Assembly: GCF_000384475.1 (NCBI RefSeq)
Contig: NZ_ARWB01000001.1
Location: 1,158,176-1,222,175, forward strand
Reading direction: 5' to 3'
Length of the DNA: 64,000 nucleotides
Origin: Methylopila sp. M107
Lineage (GTDB): Bacteria; Pseudomonadota; Alphaproteobacteria; Rhizobiales; Methylopilaceae
The translations under genes and the position numbers were made by a program. Under the pieces are notes generated by a model. The model made no database searches. It saw only the letters and a program-made list of their open reading frames with translations, and was not told where the DNA came from. Shown here in pieces: positions 53,738-62,653 of this stretch; position 1 is the first letter of the stretch; each line of letters opens with the position of its first letter.

Positions 53738-53848
53738 AGTCGAAAGCGCAGCATTAACAATCGGTTCACGACTGAGTCGCAAAACTCCTGTCGGGGGTTG
53801 CTGCGCGGCCCGGACGGGTCGTCGGTCAGCTGGAGCAATGTGAGACAC

Positions 53849-54151
53849 ATGAAGAAGATCGGATCGCTCATCGCGATTTCGGGCCTGGCCCTCGGGCTCG
53901 CGGCCTGCGGCGAAACCCGCAACGAGCGCACGCTGAGCGGCGCGCTGATCGGCACGGGCGTCGGCGCGGCGGTCGGCGGCCTGGCGACCGGCAATGCGAG
54001 CGGCGCGCTGGTCGGCGGCGCGATCGGCGCAGGCACCGGCGCCATCGTCGGCTCGGAGTCCGGCCCGCGTCGTCGCTATCGCCGCGCCAAGTGCTTTGAA
54101 GAGAACCGCTACGGCGAGCGCGTCCGCGTGCCGTGCGACGACGGCTACTGA
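53849..54151 (+). CDS. Glycine-zipper outer-membrane lipoprotein
   Basis: A 100-residue lipoprotein. The signal peptide ends in the lipobox LAAC (Cys20), followed by a glycine-zipper region (ALIGTGVGAAVGGLATGNAS, then GALVGGAIGAGTGAIVGSES), and a basic C-terminus with two Cys (CFEENRYGERVRVPC). Such proteins insert into or span the outer membrane and often influence envelope stability. The ATG at 53849 is preceded by GTGAGAC; the frame is open upstream without a signal. A near-CtrA site (TTAA-N7-TTCA) lies at 53754-53768. An intrinsic terminator follows. Confidence 0.8.
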   Translation: MKKIGSLIAISGLALGLAACGETRNERTLSGALIGTGVGAAVGGLATGNASGALVGGAIGAGTGAIVGSESGPRRRYRRAKCFEENRYGERVRVPCDDGY

Positions 54152-54178
54152 GCCTCGCGAGGTTCAGGCGAATTGCGA

Positions 54179-54206
54179 AGGGCGCCCTGCGGGGCGCCCT
54201 TTTTTA
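54179..54206 (+). terminator. Intrinsic terminator after the glycine-zipper gene
   Basis: AGGGCGCC (54179-54186) and GGCGCCCT (54193-54200) form a perfect stem followed by six T. It lies between convergent genes, five bases before the trpE stop. Confidence 0.85.
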
Positions 54207-54212
54207 TTGGCT

Positions 54213-55727
54213 TTACTGGCCCCGGCGCGAGGCGCTGGCGAAGCGGCGCGCCTCTTCGGCCGCGCGGAACAGCGCCTTCGCCTTGTTGACGCACTCGGCC
54301 TGTTCGGATGCGGGCGAGGAATCCGCCACGATCCCGGCGCCGGCCTGCACGTGGATGCGGCCGTCCTTGACCACGGCGGTCCGCAGCACGATGCAGGTGT
54401 CCATGTCGCCGTCCGCGCCGAAATAGCCGACCGAGCCGGCATAGACGCCGCGCTTGTCCTTCTCGAGCTCGTCGATGATCTGCATCGCCCGGATCTTCGG
54501 CGCCCCCGACACGGTCCCTGCCGGGAACCCCGCCACCAGCGCGCTCAGCGAATCGTGCTCGGCCGACAGCCGGCCCTCGACGTTCGACACGATGTGCATG
54601 ACCTGGCTGTAGTATTCGAGGAAGAACTTGTCCGTCACCGTCACGGTGCCGATCTCGGAGACGCGGCCGACGTCGTTGCGGCCGAGGTCCAGCAGCATCA
54701 GGTGTTCCGCGCGCTCCTTGGGGTCGGCGAGCAGCTCCGCGGCGAGCGCCCTGTCTTCGGCCGGCGTCGCGCCGCGCGGCCTCGTCCCGGCGATCGGGCG
54801 GATGGTGACCTTGCCGTCCCGCGCGCGGACCAGGATCTCGGGGCTCGACCCCACGATCTGGAAGCCGCCGAAGTCGAGTTGGATGAGGAACGGCGCCGGG
54901 TTCGTGCGCCGCAGCGCGCGGTACAGCGCGAAGGCCGGAAGGTCGAACTGCGCCTCGAAACGCTGCGACAGAACCACCTGGAAGATGTCGCCGGCCGCGA
55001 TGTACTCCTTGGCGCGGAGCACCATCGCCTCGTATTCGGCGGGCGTCGTGTTGGACGTCAGGTCGTAGGCGAGGTCGCCGCGCGTCGAGGCCGGCTCCTT
55101 CGGCACGGCGCGGTCGAGCCCGTCGACGATCTCGGTAAGGCGATCGACGGCGCGCCCATGCGCGACGGCCGCGCTGACGCCGGCGGCCGGCCGCGCTGGC
55201 GTCACGATGGTGATCTCGTCCTTCACGCCGTCGAAGATCACGATGACGGTCGGCCGGATCATCACGGCGTCGGGAACGTGGAGCACGTCCGGGTTGGCGG
55301 GACCGATGTCCTCCATCTGCCGGACCATGTCGTAGCCGAGATAGCCGAAGACGCCCGCCGCCATCGGCGGCAGCCCCTCCGGCGTGTCGATGCGCGATTC
55401 CGCCACGAGCTCGCGCAGCGCGTCGAGCGGGGGGAGGGCGCAGGCGACGAAGTGGTCCGGATCGCGCAGCGGCGACCGGTTGATCTCCGCCCGGCCGTCA
55501 GACGAGCGCCAGATCAGGTCGGGCTTGAGGCCGATGATCGAATAGCGGCCGCGAACCGCGCCGCCCTCGACCGATTCGAACAGGAAGGCGTTCGGGCGGC
55601 CCTCGGCGAGCTTCAGATAGGCCGAGACAGGCGTCTCGAGGTCGCCCACCAGCGTCGTCGCGACGAGCTGCGGCGCCCCGGCGTCATAGCCGGGCGCAAA
55701 GACGTCGAGCGCGGGCGTCACGATCAT
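54213..55727 (-). CDS. trpE: Anthranilate synthase component I
   Basis: A 504-residue chorismate-using enzyme that makes anthranilate, the first step of tryptophan synthesis. The N-terminal regulatory domain has FLFESVEGGAVRGRYSIIG, near the Trp-binding Ser. The catalytic domain has SPEILVRARDGKVTIRPIAG with TRPRGATPAEDRAL, the LMLLDLGRNDVGRVSEIGTV core and AGFPAGTVSGAPKIRAMQII. It is alone: trpG, trpD and trpC, which usually follow in this order of bacteria, are absent. It is preceded on the same strand by ppiD (31 bases). ATG at 55727. Confidence 0.96.
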   Translation of the reverse strand: MIVTPALDVFAPGYDAGAPQLVATTLVGDLETPVSAYLKLAEGRPNAFLFESVEGGAVRGRYSIIGLKPDLIWRSSDGRAEINRSPLRDPDHFVACALPPLDALRELVAESRIDTPEGLPPMAAGVFGYLGYDMVRQMEDIGPANPDVLHVPDAVMIRPTVIVIFDGVKDEITIVTPARPAAGVSAAVAHGRAVDRLTEIVDGLDRAVPKEPASTRGDLAYDLTSNTTPAEYEAMVLRAKEYIAAGDIFQVVLSQRFEAQFDLPAFALYRALRRTNPAPFLIQLDFGGFQIVGSSPEILVRARDGKVTIRPIAGTRPRGATPAEDRALAAELLADPKERAEHLMLLDLGRNDVGRVSEIGTVTVTDKFFLEYYSQVMHIVSNVEGRLSAEHDSLSALVAGFPAGTVSGAPKIRAMQIIDELEKDKRGVYAGSVGYFGADGDMDTCIVLRTAVVKDGRIHVQAGAGIVADSSPASEQAECVNKAKALFRAAEEARRFASASRRGQ

Positions 55728-55758
55728 CGCAGGTTTCCGGTCGTCCGGTCGAGAGCGG

Positions 55759-57648
55759 TCAGTTCGCTGAACCCGTGACCTGCGCGACGTTCGCCGGGTT
55801 GACCTTCGCGCCGAGCTCGGTCCTGAGCTGCTTGACGAGCGCGGACACGACGTCGTTGCCCATGCTCTGCGAAATCCGCTCGACCTGTCCGCTGTCGTCC
55901 GGCTTCGAGGGATCGAACGGGCGATCGTTCTCCGCGGTCACGCGATAGACCAGCCGCTCGCCCTTCTCGTCGGTCGGCGTGCGGCCGAAGCCCTCCACAA
56001 CGGTTCCGAATATCGCCTTCGCCTGGGTCGGCGTGATCGACGGGGCGCCTCCGAGGCGCGTCGTCTCGGCCTGCTCGACGTCGAGCTTCTGGGCCTGGGC
56101 GACCTGGTCCATCGTCTTGCCGGCCTTCAGCTCGGCGAGGATCGCGTCGGTCCGCTGGTCCAGGCTCACCCCGACCTGCTCCTCGCGCCAGCGCCGCTCG
56201 ACCGCCGCGCGCGCCTCGTCGAAGGTGCGCTCGCGCGGGGGCGTCACGCCGCGGACCTCGTACCAGGCATAGGCGTCGCCTTCGCCCAGCGTCTCCGTCT
56301 GGCCGCCGACGTCGGCGCGGAAGGCGGCGTCGAGCAGCTTCGCCGACAGCGGCAGGTCGGCGACCTGCTGGCCGTCGGGACCGCGGCCGTCCCGGTCGAG
56401 CGCTTCGATCTCGCGGACGGCAAGCCCGTTGGTCTTGGCGACCTCGTCGAGCGTCGCGCCGCCGAGCCGCGCCTCGTCGATCTTGTCGTGGATCGACAGG
56501 ACCTCCTTGCGCGCCGCGTCCTCGCCCATGACGGCGCGGATGTCGTCCTTCACGTCCTCGAACGACTTCAACTGCTGCTGCTGGACGCCGGTGACGCGCA
56601 GCAGGACGTTCGAATAGGCGCCCTGAACGGGTTCGCTGATCTGGCCCTGCGGCAGCGCGAAGGCGGCCTCGGCGATCTTCTTGTCGAACATCTGGTCCTT
56701 GGTGAGGTCGCCGAGATCGATGTCCTGCGGCTTAAGCTTCCGCTCGGCCATGATCTGCTCGTAGAGCGCGCCGTTCTTGATCTTTTCGGACGCGGCTCGG
56801 GCCTCCTCGATCGTGGGGAAGCTGATCTGCTCGATCGAGCGCTTCTCGAGGGAGGCGTATTTCGGCTGGTTGGCGTCGTAATAGGCCTTGAGCTCGGCGT
56901 CGGAGACCTGCTTCGACGCCGCGAGCGTCTTGGGATCGAGCGAAAGAACCGCGACCTTGCGGTATTCCGGCGCGGCGAAGCTGCCCTTGCGCTCGTCGAA
57001 AAACTTTCGGAGCAGGTCGGTCGCAGGCGCGGCGAGCGACGCGGGATCTTCCGTCTTCAGCGCCAGATAGGTGATCGATCGGCTGTCGGTGTTGAAGACG
57101 TGGATCGCCTGCCGGAACGTCTCGGGCGCGGCGAGATTGGCCATCAGCGAGTCGGTCAGTTGCTTGCGGACGGAGAACGACCGCTGAAGCGCGATGTACT
57201 GCGTCTCGGAGAGGTTGTTCTGACGCAGGATCTCGTTGAACGTCCGCCGGTCGAACGCGCCGGTCGGTCCAAAAAACGTATCGTCGGCCTGGATCTCGCG
57301 CGCGACCTCTTCGTCCGACACCGACAGGCCGAGCTGCGCGACCTTCGTGTCGATCGCGGATTCGTTGATCAGGTCGCCCAGCACGCGCTCGCCGACGCCC
57401 GCCATGCGCGCCTGCTCGGGCGTGATGACGCGCTTCGCCTGGTTGGAGATTCGCCGGATTTCATTGGTGTAGGCCGTCCGATACGCCTCGACCGAGATCG
57501 AGCGTTCGCCGATCTCGGCGACGTTGTCGGCGCCGCGGGCGATACGGAACACGTCCTCGATGCCCCATACGGCAAAGCTCAGCACGAGCAGCGCGAAGAA
57601 GATCTTGGCCACCCATCCGGCGGCCCCCTTGCGGAGCGACTGAAGCAT
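55759..57648 (-). CDS. ppiD: Peptidylprolyl isomerase PpiD-like periplasmic chaperone
   Basis: A 629-residue inner-membrane-anchored folding factor that helps newly exported proteins leave the Sec channel. The N-terminus MLQSLRKGAAGWVAKIFFAL and the anchor (ALLVLSFAVWGIEDVF) are diagnostic. The SurA-N-type chaperone region (about 36-170) is followed by a parvulin-type domain (about 240-360) and a second rotamase-like region near 400-500. Its gene order ppiD-trpE and divergent tpiA is standard for these bacteria. ATG at 57648. Confidence 0.9.
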   Translation of the reverse strand: MLQSLRKGAAGWVAKIFFALLVLSFAVWGIEDVFRIARGADNVAEIGERSISVEAYRTAYTNEIRRISNQAKRVITPEQARMAGVGERVLGDLINESAIDTKVAQLGLSVSDEEVAREIQADDTFFGPTGAFDRRTFNEILRQNNLSETQYIALQRSFSVRKQLTDSLMANLAAPETFRQAIHVFNTDSRSITYLALKTEDPASLAAPATDLLRKFFDERKGSFAAPEYRKVAVLSLDPKTLAASKQVSDAELKAYYDANQPKYASLEKRSIEQISFPTIEEARAASEKIKNGALYEQIMAERKLKPQDIDLGDLTKDQMFDKKIAEAAFALPQGQISEPVQGAYSNVLLRVTGVQQQQLKSFEDVKDDIRAVMGEDAARKEVLSIHDKIDEARLGGATLDEVAKTNGLAVREIEALDRDGRGPDGQQVADLPLSAKLLDAAFRADVGGQTETLGEGDAYAWYEVRGVTPPRERTFDEARAAVERRWREEQVGVSLDQRTDAILAELKAGKTMDQVAQAQKLDVEQAETTRLGGAPSITPTQAKAIFGTVVEGFGRTPTDEKGERLVYRVTAENDRPFDPSKPDDSGQVERISQSMGNDVVSALVKQLRTELGAKVNPANVAQVTGSAN

Positions 57649-57851
57649 CGACGGAACTCAGGCCTTTTGTTCGAGGCGCGACGGCAGGCGGGCGCCTGAA
57701 AGCGGCCGGACCATAGTCGGGACGCCCCGGCTGGGGCAAATCGCAAGAGCGGGAGGAATTTGCAAGCGTCTCGCCGCCGATTTCCAAGCGGCCCCGCTTC
57801 TGATAGGTCCCCGCCGGTCCGGACGCCACGAAGCCGGAGAGTTCGAGGGAG

Positions 57852-58622
57852 ATGGCCGAGATGGCGAATGTCGCGCGCAAGAAGCTGATCGCTGGCAACT
57901 GGAAGATGAACGGCCTTGCGGCGTCCGCCCCTGAATTCGTGCGCATCGTCGGCGCCAGCCACGGCCTGAAGGGCAAGGTCGATCTGGCCGTGTTCCCGCC
58001 CTTCACGCTGCTGACGAGCTTTGCGACCGCCTCGCGCGGCGCAGGCGTTCTGGTCGGCGGACAGGACTGTCACGACAAGCCGTCCGGCGCGCACACCGGC
58101 GACGTTTCGGCCGAGATGATCGCGGACGCGGGAGGGCAGGGCGTGATTCTCGGCCATTCCGAGCGCCGCGCCGATCATGGCGAGACCGACGCCGAGATTC
58201 GCGCGAAGGCGGAAGCCGCCCGCCGCGCCGGCCTCGTCGCGATCGTCTGCGTCGGCGAGACGGAGGCCGAGCGCAAGGCCGGCAAGGAACGCGACATTGT
58301 CGGCGGACAGCTCGCCGGCTCGCTTCCCGACGATGCGGCCCCCGCCCATGTGGTCGTGGCCTACGAGCCCGTCTGGGCGATCGGCACCGGCCTGACGCCC
58401 ACGCTCGACCAGGTGGCTGAAATGCACGGCTTCATCCGCGCCGAGCTCGCGTCGCGCTTCGGCGAGGCCGCGGCGGCGGAGTTCCGGGTGCTCTACGGCG
58501 GCTCGGTGAAGCCCGGCAACGCGGCCGAGATCCTGGCGGCGGTCGACGTCGACGGCGCGCTTGTCGGCGGCGCGAGCCTCAAGGCCGAGGATTTCCTCGC
58601 CATCGCCAACGCGGCCGGCTGA
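57852..58622 (+). CDS. tpiA: Triosephosphate isomerase
   Basis: A 256-residue TIM barrel that interconverts dihydroxyacetone phosphate and glyceraldehyde 3-phosphate. Active-site residues are intact: Lys in AGNWKMNGL (residue 18 region), His in LGHSERR and Glu in [12 protein letters not shown]; the phosphate loop is YGGSVKPGN. The ATG at 57852 is preceded by GAGGGAGATG; Met4 is a second option. The 203-base gap to the divergent ppiD contains no gene. It is followed by secG. Confidence 0.97.
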   Translation: MAEMANVARKKLIAGNWKMNGLAASAPEFVRIVGASHGLKGKVDLAVFPPFTLLTSFATASRGAGVLVGGQDCHDKPSGAHTGDVSAEMIADAGGQGVILGHSERRADHGETDAEIRAKAEAARRAGLVAIVCVGETEAERKAGKERDIVGGQLAGSLPDDAAPAHVVVAYEPVWAIGTGLTPTLDQVAEMHGFIRAELASRFGEAAAAEFRVLYGGSVKPGNAAEILAAVDVDGALVGGASLKAEDFLAIANAAG

Positions 58623-58737
58623 TCAGGGCCGCAGGACGCACGAAGTTCCCAAGGTGGCGTGACGCGCGCGGCTGGTGTAAAGAGCCGGCCCGGCGTCCCG
58701 TCGTCGTTCCCGCACATTCTCTTTTTACGCAAGCGAC

Positions 58738-59406
58738 ATGCAGACCGTTCTCATCGTCATCCATCTCATGATCGTCCTCGCGCTGGTGGTGGTCGTGCTG
58801 CTCCAGAAGTCCGAGGGCGGCGGGCTCGGCATCGGCGGCGGCGGCGGTTTCATGGCCGGACGCAGCCAGTCGAACCCGCTGACGCGTCTGACCGCCTATC
58901 TCGCCGCGGGCTTCTTCGCGACCAGCCTGGCGCTCACCATCGTCGCCGGCTATGGCGGCGGGTCGGTGCTCGACCGGCTCGCGCCGTCGGGCGCGGCGCG
59001 GCAGCAGCCGGCGGGCGATCCGGCCGGCCCGCAGGCGCCGCTCGGCAGCGGCTCCGGCGGCATCCTGAACGATCTGAAGCGCATGGGCGCTCCGCAGTCG
59101 CAAGGGGCCGGCGAGCCCCCGCAGCCGCCCGCCGCGGCGGAAGAGCAGCCCAAGTTCGACGACGTCAAGCCGCCCTCCGGCGACGCGAACACGCCGCCGC
59201 AGGGCGCAGACCAGCAGCAGCCCGGCGGCGCGCAGACCGCGCCGATGCCGAAGGACGCTCAGCCGGTCGCGCCGCAGGTCTCCGATCCGAAGGAAGGCGG
59301 CAATGACGGCGTGAAGAGCGCGCCCGCCCAGCCGGCCTCTCCGGAAGGCTCCGGCGCCCAGCCGGCCGCGCCGAACGCCGGCCCCGAGGCCCCGAAGGGT
59401 CCGTAA
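58738..59406 (+). CDS. secG: Preprotein translocase subunit SecG with long C-terminal tail
   Basis: A 222-residue SecG. The first 80 residues are standard: a first membrane segment (TVLIVIHLMIVLALVVVVLL), the conserved QKSEGGGLGIGGGG loop and LTRLTAYLAAGFFATSLALT for the second. Beyond that is a 130-residue tail rich in Pro, Gln, Ala and Gly, which is several times longer than in enteric SecG though tails are common in this class. SecG helps the Sec channel cycle. The ATG at 58738 follows a pyrimidine-rich segment; ACGCAAGCGAC is the only nearby site. pyrG, which often follows, is not here. Confidence 0.93.
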   Translation: MQTVLIVIHLMIVLALVVVVLLQKSEGGGLGIGGGGGFMAGRSQSNPLTRLTAYLAAGFFATSLALTIVAGYGGGSVLDRLAPSGAARQQPAGDPAGPQAPLGSGSGGILNDLKRMGAPQSQGAGEPPQPPAAAEEQPKFDDVKPPSGDANTPPQGADQQQPGGAQTAPMPKDAQPVAPQVSDPKEGGNDGVKSAPAQPASPEGSGAQPAAPNAGPEAPKGP

Positions 59407-59444
59407 AGCCTCGCGACGTCGTGAGGCCGGCCCGACGCCTCATT

Positions 59445-59470
59445 CGCCCGCGCCGCCGCGCGGGCGTTTT
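59445..59470 (+). terminator. Intrinsic terminator of secG
   Basis: CGCCCGCG (59445-59452) and CGCGGGCG (59459-59466) pair perfectly, followed by TTTT. It lies 39 bases past the secG stop. Confidence 0.7.
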
Positions 59471-59648
59471 GCTGTCGATCGTTGCAGTTCAAGCGCGGCG
59501 AAGAGCGTCGACCCCTTGCGTCATGCCCGCCTCCGCGCGCAGTCCCGGCTGGGCGCACAGCGCACTACGAGCCAGGAACAGCGCGGACGCGGGCGCAATC
59601 TCGCGCGAATCTGACCCTAAAGCGCGATCATTTGAGTCGAACCACCAC

Positions 59649-59731
59649 GTCATGCCCGGGCTTGATCCGGGCGCCCATCGGACAGGCCGCGTCCGCGGCC
59701 GATGGATCGCCGGGTCAAGCCCGGCGATGAC
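59649..59731. repeat. Palindromic element, GTCATGCCCG family
   Basis: Arms are GTCATGCCCGGGCTTGATCC and CGGGTCAAGCCCGGCGATGAC, with GCCCATCGG and the inner GCCGCGTCCGCGGC forming the centre. Its arms match, in inverted order, those of the element at 9847-9917, so the two are copies of the same element. Confidence 0.75.
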
Positions 59732-59766
59732 GGCCCCAATCAAACGCTTCATGCTCGAGCAGGGAC

Positions 59767-59793
59767 GTCGTGCCCGACGGCGGCCGGGCATGA
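59767..59793. repeat. Short palindrome, GTCGTGCCCG type
   Basis: GTCGTGCCCG and CGGGCATGAC are complementary (one G-T pair) around ACGGCGGC. A minimal copy of the same family, 36 bases after the larger element. Confidence 0.6.
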
Positions 59794-59941
59794 CGTTCGG
59801 GTCGACCTCGGCTCAACCCGAAATGTCCTGACGCCGTCATCGCGATGCCCAACGAGCCGTTGGACCGTACGACGATGGAGCCTTCTCGCCAGACGCGACG
59901 CCCGCGCCCTGCGGCGCTCGCCTCGACAGAAGACTCAAGAC

Positions 59942-59972
59942 AAAAAGAAGGCCCGGATCGCTCCGGGCCTTC
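59942..59972 (-). terminator. Intrinsic terminator of rne
   Basis: GAAGGCCCGGA (59947-59957) and TCCGGGCCTTC (59962-59972) form a perfect 11-bp stem with a TCGC loop. On the minus strand the stem is followed by TTTTTG, so it ends the rne transcript, 27 bases past its stop. Confidence 0.85.
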
Positions 59973-59998
59973 TTCGTTTCCGTGCTCGCGGCGGGCGA

Positions 59999-62653
59999 TC
60001 AGCCCGCGCGCTTGCTCCACCAGCCGGTGCGGCGCGGACGGGGCGGCTGCTCCTCCTCGACCGGCGCGGGTGGCGCTGGCTCGGCGGCGGCTTCCGACTC
60101 GGCGGACGGGGCCTGAGCCTCGGCTTCCGCAGCCTCCACCGCGGGCTCCTCTTCGACCGGCGTCTCCGCGACCGGAGTCGCCTCGACGACCTCGGCGACA
60201 GTGGTCTGCTCCGACTCCGCAGGCTCGAGCGCGGCCTCGATCGGCGCTTCGCTCTCCGGCGCGAGGAGATCGGCGCCCGTCACAGGCGTGACTGCCGCGT
60301 CCTCGTCGGACGGCGTCTCGGAACTCGTCTCGTCGTCCGACTTGGAAGCGCCGCGGCTGCGACGGCCGCCGCGGCGGCCGCGGCGACGGGTTTTCGGTTC
60401 GTCGCCATCCGGGGTCTCGGCGGTCTCGGGAGCCGCGTCCGCCGGAGTCTCCTCAGCCCCGGGGGCGGCGTCGGCCACGACCGCGGTCGTCTCCTCGTCG
60501 ACCGTGTCCGCGCCGTCTTCTGCGTCTTCCGACTGGGTCCCGTTGTCGTCGTCCGATCCGTCCTGATCGGCGCGCGCCTCGCCGCCGCGTCCGCCGCGAC
60601 GCCTGCGGCGCCTGCGGCGGCGTCCGCCGCCTTCGCGCTTCTCGTCGTCGGAGACTTCGCCAGAATCGCCTTCGGGCGCTTCGGCGCGTTCCTCGGCGAC
60701 CACGTCGGTCTCGGCCTCGGCCTCCACCGGCTCGTCGATCTCGACGTCCTCCGGCTCGATGCTGTCGACGCGGACCTGCGTGACCACGGCGCGGACTTCG
60801 CCCGAAGCCGGATCGGTGCGCTCGATGATCATGTGCTGGCCGGACGGCAGGTGCTCTTCCGCCGCGAACATCAGGATGACGCCGAAACGCCCCTCGATCT
60901 CGCGGATATGGCCGCGCTTCTGGTTGAGCAGATAGAGCGCCACCTCGCTGCGGGTCTTGATCAGCAGATTGCGGGTCGCGTCCTTGCGCAGCCCGTCCTC
61001 GACCAGCCGCAGCACGTGCAGCGCGACCGACGGCACGGCGCGGACGGTGCCGACGCCGCTGCAGATCGGGCAGACCTCGCTCGAACTTTCGAGCACGCCG
61101 GTGCGGATGCGCTGGCGCGACATCTCCATCAGGCCGAAGTGCGAAATGCGGCCGAGCTGAATGCGTGCGCGGTCGTTCTTCAGGCAATCCTTGAGCTTCT
61201 TCTCGACCGCCCGGTTGTTCCGACCTTCCTCCATGTCGATGAAGTCGATGACGATCAGCCCGGCGAGATCGCGCAGCCGCATCTGGCGCGCGGCTTCTTC
61301 GGCCGCCTCCAGATTGGTGCGCAGCGCCGTGTCCTCGATGTTGTGCTCGCGGGTCGAACGGCCCGAATTCACGTCGATCGCGACCAGCGCCTCGGTCTGG
61401 TTGATGACGATGTAGCCGCCGGACTTCATGGTGACGATGTTCGAGAACATCGCGTCGAGCTGCGTCTCGACGCCCATCTTCGAATAGAGCGGGTGGCTGT
61501 CGCGGTAGGGCTGGACGATCTTGGCGTAGCTCGGCATGAGCATCCGCATGAAGTCCTTGGCCTCGCGATAGCCGTTCTCGCCGGCGACGAGGACCTCGTC
61601 GATCTCCTTGTTGTAGAGATCGCGGATCGATCGCTTGATCAGCGACCCTTCCTCGTAGACGAGCGCGGGCGCGGTGGACTTGAGCGTCAGGTCGCGGACC
61701 GTCTCCCACAGGCGCATCAGATATTCGAAGTCGCGCTTGATCTCGGGCTTGGTGCGCGAGGCGCCGGCCGTGCGCAGGATCACGCCCATGCCCTCGGGCA
61801 CCTCCAGGTCGCCGACCATGTCCTTCAGGCGCTTGCGGTCCTGTGCGGAGGTGATTTTCCGAGAGATGCCGCCGCCGCGCGCGGTGTTCGGCATCAGCAC
61901 CGAATAGCGGCCGGCGAGCGACAGATAGGTGGTGAGCGCCGCGCCCTTGGTGCCGCGTTCTTCCTTGACGACCTGCACCAGCAGGATCTGCCGCCGCTTG
62001 ATGACTTCCTGGATCTTGTACGACCGCAGCCGGCGCGGTTTGCGCTCCGGCAGTTCCTCCAGCGCGTCGCCCGCGCCGATCGACTCGACCGGATGGTCTT
62101 CCTCGTCGCCATGATCGTCGTGGTCGGCGTCGGCCTTGTCGGCCTGCTCCTCGACGTGTTCGGCGACGGCGGCTTCGGCCTCATCTACGGCGCCGGCGGT
62201 CTCCTCGTTGGAGTCGCTCGCCTCGGCGCCCTCGGCGTCGCCGTCGCCATCGGCGGCTTCGGAGACCGTCGCGTCGCCCTCGGGGCTCGCCTTCGGGCGG
62301 GCGCGGCCGCGCCTGCGCCGACCGCCGGCCGACGGCTTCTCGGCCGCGGCCTCTTCCTCGGCGTGCGCCTTCTCGTCTTCCGCGATCAGCGCCTGACGGT
62401 CGGCGACCGGGATCTGGTAGTAGTCCGGGTGGATCTCGCTGAAGGCGAGGAAGCCGTGGCGGTTGCCGCCATATTCGATGAACGCCGCCTGCAGCGAGGG
62501 TTCGACCCGCGTCACCTTCGCGAGGTAGATGTTCCCGCGCAGCTGCTTGCGGTTGGCGCTCTCGAAGTCGAATTCCTCGACGCGGGAGCCTCGCACCACA
62601 ACGACGCGGGTCTCTTCCGCGTGTGTGGCGTCGATGAGCATTTTGTTGGCCAT
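59999..62653 (-). CDS. rne: Ribonuclease E
   Basis: An 884-residue endoribonuclease, the core of the RNA degradosome. The S1 domain starts near residue 36 (LRGNIYLAKVTRVEPSLQAA) and is interrupted by an acidic and Arg-rich insertion (about 92-215), a feature of alphaproteobacterial RNase E. The DNase I-like catalytic part has Asp in VAIDVNSGRST and IVIDFIDMEE, and the zinc-link CPICSGVG. The C-terminal third is unstructured, with [13 protein letters not shown]-type Arg blocks and Glu/Ala stretches that act as scaffold for degradosome partners. ATG at 62653. It has a long leader and its own terminator. Confidence 0.95.
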   Translation of the reverse strand: MANKMLIDATHAEETRVVVVRGSRVEEFDFESANRKQLRGNIYLAKVTRVEPSLQAAFIEYGGNRHGFLAFSEIHPDYYQIPVADRQALIAEDEKAHAEEEAAAEKPSAGGRRRRGRARPKASPEGDATVSEAADGDGDAEGAEASDSNEETAGAVDEAEAAVAEHVEEQADKADADHDDHGDEEDHPVESIGAGDALEELPERKPRRLRSYKIQEVIKRRQILLVQVVKEERGTKGAALTTYLSLAGRYSVLMPNTARGGGISRKITSAQDRKRLKDMVGDLEVPEGMGVILRTAGASRTKPEIKRDFEYLMRLWETVRDLTLKSTAPALVYEEGSLIKRSIRDLYNKEIDEVLVAGENGYREAKDFMRMLMPSYAKIVQPYRDSHPLYSKMGVETQLDAMFSNIVTMKSGGYIVINQTEALVAIDVNSGRSTREHNIEDTALRTNLEAAEEAARQMRLRDLAGLIVIDFIDMEEGRNNRAVEKKLKDCLKNDRARIQLGRISHFGLMEMSRQRIRTGVLESSSEVCPICSGVGTVRAVPSVALHVLRLVEDGLRKDATRNLLIKTRSEVALYLLNQKRGHIREIEGRFGVILMFAAEEHLPSGQHMIIERTDPASGEVRAVVTQVRVDSIEPEDVEIDEPVEAEAETDVVAEERAEAPEGDSGEVSDDEKREGGGRRRRRRRRRGGRGGEARADQDGSDDDNGTQSEDAEDGADTVDEETTAVVADAAPGAEETPADAAPETAETPDGDEPKTRRRGRRGGRRSRGASKSDDETSSETPSDEDAAVTPVTGADLLAPESEAPIEAALEPAESEQTTVAEVVEATPVAETPVEEEPAVEAAEAEAQAPSAESEAAAEPAPPAPVEEEQPPRPRRTGWWSKRAG

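Larger units (their letters stand above)
59407..59998. other. Repeat-rich intergenic region between secG and rne
   Basis: No convincing gene is present in these 592 bases. From left to right it holds the secG terminator, an imperfect GTCATGCCCG half-element near 59520-59555, a full palindromic element (59649-59731), a short one (59767-59793), and the rne terminator. Open frames across it have no recognisable start site or similarity. Confidence 0.7.

Noticed and set aside
53994-55778. A 594-codon frame antisense to trpE
   Set aside because: Same GC effect; the sequence is Arg/Asp/Val rich without any fold signature, and it would overlap the glycine-zipper gene and its terminator.
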